Shown here piece after piece: positions 7,626 through 13,280 of a stretch of DNA of 13,280 nucleotides (position 1 is the stretch's first letter; each line of letters opens with the position of its first letter). Origin of the DNA: Bacteroidales bacterium (GTDB taxonomy: Bacteria > Bacteroidota > Bacteroidia > Bacteroidales > JAGOPY01); the NCBI GenBank assembly GCA_030638325.1, contig DAOWEV010000231.1:1-13280 (forward strand), given 5' to 3'. The notes under the pieces were generated by a model, which did not search any database, was not told where the DNA came from, and saw nothing but the letters and a program-made list of their open reading frames with translations. The position numbers were made by a program, and so were the translations under genes.

Positions 7626-8870
7626 ATGAAAAATTTCAAATTCATCTTATTGAGTTTCTCGATAATTATTGGATTAGTATCTCATTCCCAAACGGTTACA
7701 TTGGAATACAGGTTCAATAATTATGTTGTTATTCCCGGAACCACTAATGATACCCTGGTTTTTGACTTAGAGATAATGTCACCAACTTCCGGTACCTATC
7801 TGGTGGGATTCCAGTCAGACGTGATTTTCAGCATTGATGCCTTCGGTACCAATGCCTGGCCTGTTGAAATAAACCGGCTTTCCCTGGTTTCTAATGTAAT
7901 GGTATATAATTTCGAAACATTTCAATCTAATCCGACAACGAATTCATTCAGGCATGCGATCACTCAATTTTTTCCTCCGTATAATCCATCTGTTCTTAGT
8001 TTGGTGCCAACTGGAACGTGGGGATCCCTGATCCAGTATAAACTATTGATCATGGATAATACATTTGTCGCCGGCATTCAACTTGGTTTAGCTGCCATGA
8101 CCGGAAATCAGTTTTATGTTATGACCCAAACCTCAACGTTATCGGTGTACGATCCAATTGTAGCTGATAATGACCTGTTGACATTTTCACTTTATCCTAA
8201 ATTCTATGACCTGATCATATCAGAAATTGCCGATCCCTCAAATTCTTCTTCCGGCAGGTTCCTCGAAATATACAATGGAGATACCGAAGATGTTAACTTT
8301 TTAGTTTGGCCTTGCTACCTAATAACAGAATTTGCAGGAGGAGTTTCTATTAATGTCGAGCGACTCCAGGGAATGATCCAGAGCGGAGAAACATTTGTTA
8401 TTGCTTACGACAACGACGATTTTCATTCGGATTATGGATTTTACCCTGATCAGGCTGATAATGCCATTGGCTTAACAGGCGTGGATGCCGTGGCGCTATA
8501 TGCGTTTGGTGATACAACAAGCGGGGTCTTAATTGATATGTACGGAGAATTCGGTGAAAGCGGCAACTCTCAGCCCTGGTATTACGAAGACCGGCAGGCT
8601 GTGAGGCGTTTCGATATTGTTACCCCCAATACGGTCTGGACAAATTCTGAATGGATGATCAGAGGCGCAGAATACATTGACATGACACCCCAAAGCCACA
8701 GGGATACACTCATCTGGACTGGCGGCACATCGTATGATGCCTGGAGAGAAAAAGCTAACTGGAACCCCAATTACATCCCGGATGCTGCTCATGATGTGAT
8801 CATTAATACAATGCCGGGGCCCATTATGCAAGCCGGTGATACTACCGCCTGCCACGATATTAACTTCTAA
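7626..8870 (+). CDS. Secreted cohesin-like / lamin tail domain (LTD) protein, probably truncated at the C-terminus
   Basis: This 414-residue protein has a clear signal peptide (KNFKF plus hydrophobic 6-18, probable cleavage before Q22). Residues about 22-185 are beta-rich and resemble a cohesin-type sandwich (TLVFDLEIMSPTSGTYLVGFQ). Residues about 196-350 fit a lamin tail domain, an Ig fold common in exported bacterial proteins: LIISEIADPS at the start, then GRFLEIYNGDTEDVN, SGETFVIAYD and a closing DRQAVRRFDI. At 363 a new module begins, IWTGGTSYDAWREKANW, of the kind that normally leads into a long repeat-rich C-terminus. Here the protein stops 35 residues later at CHDINF. There is no sorting domain, and a heptamer array begins at the next base. 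Function is unknown; a surface or adhesion role is inferred. Confidence 0.85.
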   Translation: MKNFKFILLSFSIIIGLVSHSQTVTLEYRFNNYVVIPGTTNDTLVFDLEIMSPTSGTYLVGFQSDVIFSIDAFGTNAWPVEINRLSLVSNVMVYNFETFQSNPTTNSFRHAITQFFPPYNPSVLSLVPTGTWGSLIQYKLLIMDNTFVAGIQLGLAAMTGNQFYVMTQTSTLSVYDPIVADNDLLTFSLYPKFYDLIISEIADPSNSSSGRFLEIYNGDTEDVNFLVWPCYLITEFAGGVSINVERLQGMIQSGETFVIAYDNDDFHSDYGFYPDQADNAIGLTGVDAVALYAFGDTTSGVLIDMYGEFGESGNSQPWYYEDRQAVRRFDIVTPNTVWTNSEWMIRGAEYIDMTPQSHRDTLIWTGGTSYDAWREKANWNPNYIPDAAHDVIINTMPGPIMQAGDTTACHDINF

Positions 8871-8905
8871 AATCGTTAATCGTTAATCGTTAATCAATAT
8901 TCAAT
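8871..8905 (+). repeat. Heptamer tandem array (AATCGTT)
   Basis: Three exact AATCGTT units (8871-8877, 8878-8884, 8885-8891) are followed by two degenerate ones, AATCAAT and ATTCAAT. The array begins at the base after the stop of the 7626 gene and lies 13 bases from the end of the convergent DUF1684 pseudogene. A single inverted copy of its core, GATTAACGAT, occurs at 9859-9868. Confidence 0.88.
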
Positions 8906-8917
8906 ATATCGTATCGC

Positions 8918-9408
8918 TCAATACCCATAGGCCTTCACCCCAGCCGGTATCCTTATTTCCAAACGGTTTTCCATGGGAGGTACCGGACATGAATATCGAT
9001 GATTATAAGCACAATATAATCTTCTTACCCTTCTTTTTGCACCAGTTTGATATTTTGGAAGATGTCTAACTTAATTTTTTTTCCCTCAAGGCTGAAATAT
9101 GCTTCACCGTACTTAACGTAAACCGGAAGCCTGTCGGTGGTGGTTTTCATCCCAAAAGGAGTTTCGCCGGGCGTGAGTACAAACCTGGCCATGATACGAT
9201 ATTTCATATTCACCGGGAAGAACTGCAGTCCTTCAAAGGTCTCGATGTCCTCAGTTAGTAAAGGAGAATGCTCAGGATCGGCAAATTGTTCATTCAGCTC
9301 TTTTTGAAATGATATGGCCTCTTCAATATTACCGGAATTACCGGTTTGCCGGCACGTTGTCATCAAGGTTAGGATGACGCCAAGAATCACGTAATAGAAT
9401 GTTTTCAT
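8918..9408 (-). pseudogene. DUF1684 lipoprotein pseudogene (nonsense codon plus internal deletion)
   Basis: The intact 5' part (9408-9025, 127 codons) encodes a lipoprotein: MKTFYYVILGVILTLMTTC, with lipobox cysteine at 19. The N-terminal half of a DUF1684 protein follows: ISFQKELNEQF, FEGLQFFPV, YRIMARF, TTTDRLPVYVKYGEAYFSLEG. It stops with TAA at 9027-9025 after KLVQKEG, where homologues usually have Tyr followed by a DY motif. The next codons read EDYI in the same frame. From 9016 the frame shifted by one base reads YCAYNHRYSCPVPPMENR and on to AGVKAYGY, ending at TGA 8920-8918. That is the conserved DUF1684 C-terminus. From memory of the family, about 40 residues between these blocks are missing, including the GGGRY segment. 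The two blocks are in different frames, so a point nonsense change and an out-of-frame deletion are both present. The family's function is not established. Confidence 0.8.
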
Positions 9409-9463
9409 AATTTTCTGCTAACTATTTAGGTGTTATCTATCATTCGAATGTTTATCTTCATAT

Positions 9464-9686
9464 TAAACTCTAAACTCCAATTTCTAAATTCTAAACAATA
9501 ACAAAATTCAAATTGTCAAGTGTTTAAAACTGTGTTGTAGCACTAATCTTTTCAGATTTCACTATTATTGAATCATGTACCAGTAAGCAGATCATCAACA
9601 AAGTTCTTTCCTCAAAGTCACACTGTATTGAGTTTTGTATTTCTGACATTTAAATTTGTTTAGGATTTAGGAATTCGGATTTAGTG
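9464..9686. repeat. Inverted pair of TAAACTC-type heptamer arrays (about 29-bp imperfect inverted repeat)
   Basis: Left array, 9464-9498: TAAACTC twice, then CAATTTC, TAAATTC and TAAACAA, all in 7-base register. Right array, 9659-9686: TTTAGGA twice, then ATTCGGA and TTTAGTG. Taken as its reverse complement, the right array aligns with the left. Positions 9470-9498 match the complement of 9656-9684 at 24 of 29 bases, and the inner 15 bases (9484-9498 against 9656-9670) at 14 of 15. The arms enclose 157 bases with no ORF. Confidence 0.85.
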
Positions 9687-9818
9687 CTTCATCAGATACT
9701 TAACAAACAAAACTATAGCTAAATAAATATGTTTTCTGCTGTGTAAAATTAGAAAATAATTGCTTTTCTAACAATGCTTCAGAATCCATCCTTAATTAAA
9801 CCTAACGGCCTAAAGGGC

Positions 9819-9853
9819 AAGTCCGAAGTCCGAAGACCGAAGTCGGAAGTAGA
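9819..9853 (+). repeat. Heptamer tandem array (AAGTCCG)
   Basis: Units in strict 7-base register: AAGTCCG (9819-9825), AAGTCCG, AAGACCG, AAGTCGG and AAGTAGA (9847-9853). Further degenerate heptamers may continue to about 9867 (TTGAAGA, TTAACGA). It lies about 110 bases upstream of the FGE-type gene. Confidence 0.85.
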
Positions 9854-9905
9854 TTGAAGATTAACGATAGTGTGAAAAAAAATCTGAAATATAAAAGATT
9901 TCACA

Positions 9906-9913
9906 TATCTTTA
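9906..9913 (+). promoter_or_regulatory. Possible -7 box for the 9966-13086 gene pair
   Basis: TATCTTTA matches TAnnTTTG at all but the last base and lies 53 bases upstream of the ATG at 9966, with an A-rich leader. No good -33 motif is present in the A-rich stretch before it, so confidence is moderate at best. Confidence 0.35.
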
Positions 9914-9965
9914 CATGCTATACAAAACCAGGTTACCAGTCTTTTAAAACAAAAATCAAATCATT

Positions 9966-11570
9966 ATGAAAAATCAATTACTTATCATTTGTCTGAATTT
10001 CATCTTGCTTTCAATCACTTTTTCCGGGCTTGGCAATAACCTGCAAGTTAATAATGTCTCTTTAGAAAGCCAGAATGTTACCGGGCATTATTGCTATGTG
10101 GAGTTTGACATAAGCTGGGATAATTCATGGTTTACATCCTCAGTTCCGGTAAACGGCGACGCTGCCTGGATATTTATCAAATATAGCGTTGCCGGGGGTG
10201 AATGGAAGCATGCAACTTTACATATCACCGATTACACTGCCCCAGCCGGCTCTGCCATCGATGTAGCTGCGGATTCGCTGGGTGCTTTTATTCACAGAAG
10301 TTCATACGGCTATGGAAGTAATAACTGGCTCGATGCAAGATTACGATGGGAATATGGTGTAGATACCGTGGCCGATGATGCGGCCGTTGAAGTTAAAGTT
10401 TTTGCTATTGAAATGGTATACACCCCACAGGGGAACTTTTATGTCGGGGATGGAGGAACAACACCCCAAAGGTTTCATGTGGGTGGTGATTTTGATCAAC
10501 CATATCTGGTTACCGATGGTCAGATATCTATAGGATTTACCGGAGATACCTGTTTATGGGCTGCCGGAGAGATCATCGGATCCGGTACGACGGTCCAGGC
10601 AGATTTTCCAACCGGATACAACGCCTATTATTGTATGAAGTATGAAATAAGCCAGAAACAATATGTTGACTTTTTAAATACTTTGACAAGAACACAGCAG
10701 AATACAAGAACTGAAACTGACGTTTCAGTAATATCAATTGCAGATGTATTCGTTATGTATGAAAATCCCATTATGGCTCATCGAAACGGGATCAGCTGTG
10801 ATGGTACATTACCCAATACAACAGACCCTGTAAATTTTTACTGTAACTATGATGAGGATGTCACAGGCAATGAACTCAGTGATGGTCAAAATATTGCCTG
10901 CAATTGTTTGAACTGGATGGATATATCAGCATATGCAGACTGGGCGGGATTACGCCCGATGACAGAGCTTGAATATGAAAAGGCTTGCAGGGGCCCGAAT
11001 ACTCCGGTTGACGGAGAATATGCCTGGGGAACCACCAACGTACATGGATCGGCGTATACATTAACCACTCCCGGATACCCTACCGAAGGCATCAGTAATA
11101 TGGGCATAAATACGGGGAACCTGGCAAACACAACACTCTGCAATTCCGAGCCGGTGCGGTGTGGCATATTCGCGGCCAGCTCATCAAACCACACCCGCCA
11201 GGAAACAGGAGCCGGGTATTATGGAGTTATGGAAATGAGTGGTAATTGTAAAGAAGTAACCGTAACTATTGGAAATATCGCAGGAAGGTCTTTCACGGGG
11301 CTGCATGGAGATGGTTCATTGACAGATCCTGGAAATGCCAATGTTGACCACTGGCCTGGCATAAATGGGAATAATAACGTGGATGGTACGAATAATGCAT
11401 ACAGCACATCGGGTGTCACCGAATCAGCCGGGGCAGGAATGCGTGGGGGAGGAGTTGAGGGGTCTATAAACTTATGCCGTACCTCCGACCGAGACGAGTC
11501 GAGGGACTATTTGATCATGAAAACCAGGCTTCCAACTCATGGCGGCCGCCTGGTCCGAATTGCACCTTAG
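9966..11570 (+). CDS. Secreted FGE-sulfatase (SUMF1-like) domain protein
   Basis: This 534-residue protein has a signal peptide (MKNQLLIICLNFILLSITFS, likely cut near residue 23). Residues about 25-145 are a beta-rich N-terminal domain (YVEFDISWDNSWF at 44-56, AAWIFIKYSV at 66-75). Residues about 146-534 have the plan of a formylglycine-generating-enzyme/SUMF1 fold: AIEMVYTPQGNFYVGDG (147-163), YYCMKYEISQKQYVDFLNTL (221-240), CLNWMDISAYADWAGLRPMTELEYEKACRG (314-343), GVMEMSGNCKEVTVTIGN (420-437), MRGGGVEG (492-499), CRTSDRD (504-510) and the closing GGRLVRIAP. In exported Bacteroidota proteins this fold is often non-catalytic or C-type-lectin-like. I cannot identify active-site cysteines, so enzyme activity is not claimed. 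No sorting domain is visible. The stop lies 40 bases before the preferred start of the next gene, so an operon is likely. Confidence 0.88.
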   Translation: MKNQLLIICLNFILLSITFSGLGNNLQVNNVSLESQNVTGHYCYVEFDISWDNSWFTSSVPVNGDAAWIFIKYSVAGGEWKHATLHITDYTAPAGSAIDVAADSLGAFIHRSSYGYGSNNWLDARLRWEYGVDTVADDAAVEVKVFAIEMVYTPQGNFYVGDGGTTPQRFHVGGDFDQPYLVTDGQISIGFTGDTCLWAAGEIIGSGTTVQADFPTGYNAYYCMKYEISQKQYVDFLNTLTRTQQNTRTETDVSVISIADVFVMYENPIMAHRNGISCDGTLPNTTDPVNFYCNYDEDVTGNELSDGQNIACNCLNWMDISAYADWAGLRPMTELEYEKACRGPNTPVDGEYAWGTTNVHGSAYTLTTPGYPTEGISNMGINTGNLANTTLCNSEPVRCGIFAASSSNHTRQETGAGYYGVMEMSGNCKEVTVTIGNIAGRSFTGLHGDGSLTDPGNANVDHWPGINGNNNVDGTNNAYSTSGVTESAGAGMRGGGVEGSINLCRTSDRDESRDYLIMKTRLPTHGGRLVRIAP

Positions 11571-11610
11571 AACTGTGCTTCAGTTTTATCTTGTTATAAG
11601 AGAAGATCAG

Positions 11611-13086
11611 ATGTTACTATCATCGAAATATGTAAATCTCAAGATTCAGATTCTGCTGAATCAATCTTTATTATGGATCCTCTTTTCGATTTTAACCTTA
11701 AATATCCATGCTCAGTTCCACGGTGGCTACGGAGATGGATATAGTATGTCGGGTGGGGATACTACCATAAACAACCAGTACATTTATTGCTCAGGCGGGA
11801 TCAATGACGGGTATGATCTATATTATTATTCGGGCAATATCTATGGCCTTAACATATTCTGTTATGGCGGTAATGGGGATGGAGCGGATATGACTGACAG
11901 CAACACTACTGTGAATTACCAATTCTTATATTGCAATGGCGGTATCAACGATGGGTATGACCTCAGCAACTACAACGGTAATGTTTATGGCCAGAGCATA
12001 TTCTGTTATGGCGGTTATGGCGATGGAGTCGATATGAATATAAGCAACACCACTGTGAACAATCAGTTGCTATATTGTAGTGGAGGGGCAGGGGATGGGT
12101 ATGATCTTTACAATTATAATGGTAGTGTATTTGGCGCAAATATTTTCTGTTACGGAGGGATCGGAGATGGATATAACTTTTCGACAACCAATTCAACATT
12201 ATTAGGCTATGGTATATGGACAGGCCTCTCTGACAGTGACTGGAATACCAGCACAAACTGGAAACATAATACGGTTCCGGGTATAACTCGCAATGTAACA
12301 ATTCCCGCGGGTTGCAACATCTATCCTGTGTTGAACTCTTCATTGTCTGTCAATAGTACGGCCGGCGCTATCGAATGTCGTGGCCTCGATATTCAGAATG
12401 GCGCTTTATTCTACAGTTCAGGCTGGCTCCTGGTAAAAGGGAACATGAATGTTTCGGGCAGCTATACCTGTATTTATAATACTTCAAATTCACAACGGAT
12501 CAATGATGGAGGAGAGTTAACCATCACATCCACCGGCATAATGAAGCTGGGTGCCCAATCCTCCGGTATTGCAAATAATGACCTGCAGGTTAATAACGGA
12601 GGGATCCTGAATGTCCTCGGCGGGACCCTTGAAATTGACGACCAGTTGAATATCAATCCGGGAGGTGAAATTAATATGACCGGCGGGACCTTATTTGCCC
12701 ATAAGTATGGCAGAGGTACGGTTTATTCATCAAATGGACCTGGTTCATTTTATATTGCTGCAGGAGCTTTAGGAAGCATAAACGGTGGTACGGTAAAAGT
12801 TTGTGGAAGGCCTTCCATTGGAGTGTACCATGCTGTAAACATCCTGGAGCCTGCGTTCTCATTCAGTGGTACGAGCTATATTGAATTAGTCCACGGAGAC
12901 TACGCAATACACTATAATTGTAGTGTTTATACGGTAAATGGAGCTATTTTAAACGGGTTAAAAATTAATAAAAGCGGTAAAACAGTTTTTGCAAACAGCA
13001 ATCTTGATATAAAGAGCGGCCTGTTCGTAGAACCCGGATCAGCCTTTGAAATAATCAGTGGTTTTCAGGTAAATATCGGGAATTAG
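11611..13086 (+). CDS. Secreted GGxGDG-repeat protein with beta-helix-like C-terminal region, no sorting domain
   Basis: The ATG at 11611 is preferred (491 residues). It gives a signal peptide with hydrophobic core 19-31 and cleavage at IHA before Q35. The frame is open upstream to ATG 11539, but that start overlaps the FGE gene by 32 bases and adds 24 residues with no signal character. Residues 38-205 are seven 24-residue repeats beginning GG-x-[GN]-DG. Six of them carry a cysteine at position 23 (C60, 84, 108, 132, 156, 180). A module opening IWTGLSDSDWNTSTNW (202-217) and VPGITRNVTIPAG follows. From about 240 to the end are short glycine-rich beta-strand repeats (NNGGILNVLGGTLEI, NPGGEINMTGGTLFA) typical of a right-handed beta-helix. 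It stops at FQVNIGN with no T9SS domain, so it may be truncated. A surface or adhesin role is inferred. Confidence 0.85.
   Translation: MLLSSKYVNLKIQILLNQSLLWILFSILTLNIHAQFHGGYGDGYSMSGGDTTINNQYIYCSGGINDGYDLYYYSGNIYGLNIFCYGGNGDGADMTDSNTTVNYQFLYCNGGINDGYDLSNYNGNVYGQSIFCYGGYGDGVDMNISNTTVNNQLLYCSGGAGDGYDLYNYNGSVFGANIFCYGGIGDGYNFSTTNSTLLGYGIWTGLSDSDWNTSTNWKHNTVPGITRNVTIPAGCNIYPVLNSSLSVNSTAGAIECRGLDIQNGALFYSSGWLLVKGNMNVSGSYTCIYNTSNSQRINDGGELTITSTGIMKLGAQSSGIANNDLQVNNGGILNVLGGTLEIDDQLNINPGGEINMTGGTLFAHKYGRGTVYSSNGPGSFYIAAGALGSINGGTVKVCGRPSIGVYHAVNILEPAFSFSGTSYIELVHGDYAIHYNCSVYTVNGAILNGLKINKSGKTVFANSNLDIKSGLFVEPGSAFEIISGFQVNIGN
11722..12213 (+). repeat. In-gene 72-bp tandem repeats encoding 24-residue GGxGDG units
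   Basis: Six complete 72-base units start at 11722, 11794, 11866, 11938, 12010 and 12082, and a seventh, divergent unit starts at 12154. All begin with codons for Gly-Gly-x-(Gly/Asn)-Asp-Gly. They alternate as A (units 1, 3, 5; TT[IV]N in the middle) and B (units 2, 4, 6; GYDL then a Tyr-rich stretch and IFCY), so the higher-order period is 144 bases. Confidence 0.92.
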
Positions 13087-13144
13087 ATAAACAATTCAAT
13101 TCATATTGAGCATTTCGCATATATTGCATGTACGAGGTGAGTAT

Positions 13145-13164
13145 CTGCCTTCAGCCGGCAGGCA
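13145..13164. other. Small GC-rich hairpin after the repeat-protein gene
   Basis: CTGCC (13145-13149) can pair with GGCAG (13157-13161), or alternatively TGCCT with AGGCA (13160-13164). There is no T-run, so it is not a standard intrinsic terminator. It directly precedes the octamer array and may belong to the same intergenic element. Confidence 0.35.
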
Positions 13165-13173
13165 TATGACCAA

Positions 13174-13280
13174 TGAATGAATGAAAGAATGGAAGGATGG
13201 AAGGACGGTAAGACGGTAGGACTGTAGGACTGTGGGATTGTAGGACGGTAGGTCACATCCCTTAGTCCCTCAGTCTCTTA
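13174..13280. repeat. Octamer tandem array (GGTAGGAC) followed by an inverted array, cut by the window edge
   Basis: Units in strict 8-base register run from 13174 to 13253. They drift from TGAATGAA and TGAAAGAA through TGGAAGGA (twice) to CGGTAAGA, CGGTAGGA, CTGTAGGA, CTGTGGGA, TTGTAGGA and CGGTAGGT. After six bases, CCTTAGTC (13260-13267), CCTCAGTC (13268-13275) and TCTTA follow. Their complement, of the type TGAGGGAC, is a variant of TGTAGGAC, so the second part is inverted relative to the first. It continues past the window end. Confidence 0.88.

Larger units (their letters stand above)
9409..9965. other. Long intergenic region with three heptamer arrays, no gene
   Basis: No credible coding sequence is present in these 557 bases. 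The 61-codon frame at 9854-10039 has no family features and overlaps the real start at 9966. The region is AT-rich and holds two related heptamer arrays in opposite orientation (9464-9498 and 9659-9686), a third, different array (9819-9853), and a candidate promoter at 9906. Positions 9500-9650 and 9690-9800 show no structure that I can identify. Confidence 0.7.

Noticed and set aside
8529..8855. Minus-strand frame of 108 codons in the LTD protein gene
   Set aside because: It has low-quality composition and no domain, and the sense frame carries clear lamin-tail features.
9854..10039. Small ORF of 61 codons upstream of the FGE-type gene
   Set aside because: It starts inside a degenerate heptamer tract, overlaps the signal-peptide codons of the 9966 gene in another frame, and has no recognisable feature.
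11539..11610. Upstream ATG extension of the GGxGDG-repeat protein
   Set aside because: It would overlap the FGE gene end and put 24 non-signal residues ahead of a good signal peptide that starts at 11611.
11963..12343. Minus-strand open frame of 126 codons rich in Cys, His, Arg and Ser
   Set aside because: It mirrors the 72-bp GGxGDG repeats read backwards. Its composition is a by-product of the repeat.
13145..13164. Rho-independent terminator after the last gene
   Set aside because: The stem is only five pairs and no U-run follows. It is kept only as a weak hairpin.

Overview
The window looks like a chromosomal segment from an uncultured member of the Bacteroidota, probably Bacteroidales-like, although the order is a guess. 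The evidence is one clear type IX secretion (T9SS) C-terminal sorting domain, a TonB-dependent receptor with an N-terminal CarboxypepD_reg-like domain, A-rich leaders without Shine-Dalgarno sites, TAnnTTTG-type -7 boxes, and several large secreted Ig-like or beta-rich proteins.

Layout. Positions 1-1966 (minus) hold the 5' two-thirds or so of a large secreted protein that runs off the left edge. It diverges from a tight two-gene unit at 2159-5242: a small T9SS-exported Ig-like protein and a TonB-dependent outer-membrane receptor whose ATG directly follows the upstream stop. Two inner-membrane proteins follow: an unrecognised multi-pass protein (5342-6274) and a DUF2752 protein (6361-6768). Positions 6765-7455 are a decayed remnant of a secreted protein. 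Its first part resembles the Ig-like domain that follows C25 (gingipain-type) peptidases, and its frame is broken at a GGGG run. Next is a secreted cohesin-like/lamin-tail-domain protein (7626-8870) that seems cut short at its 3' end. A convergent DUF1684 lipoprotein pseudogene follows (8918-9408, minus), with a nonsense codon and an internal out-of-frame deletion. The right end carries a probable operon of an FGE-sulfatase-type (SUMF1-like) secreted protein (9966-11570) and a secreted protein with seven 24-residue GGxGDG repeats plus a beta-helix-like region (11611-13086).

The most unusual feature is in the spacers. Most spacers in the right half contain a short tandem array with a 7-bp (once 8-bp) period, and the unit sequence differs at each locus: GCAGGTT, AATCGTT, TAAACTC, AAGTCCG and GGTAGGAC. 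At three loci the array is followed by a related array in inverted orientation, so the region could fold back. The arrays sit beside truncated or inactivated genes. This suggests a repeat-rich region where surface-protein genes are being remodelled and lost. No tRNA, rRNA, CRISPR, transposase or phage gene was seen.
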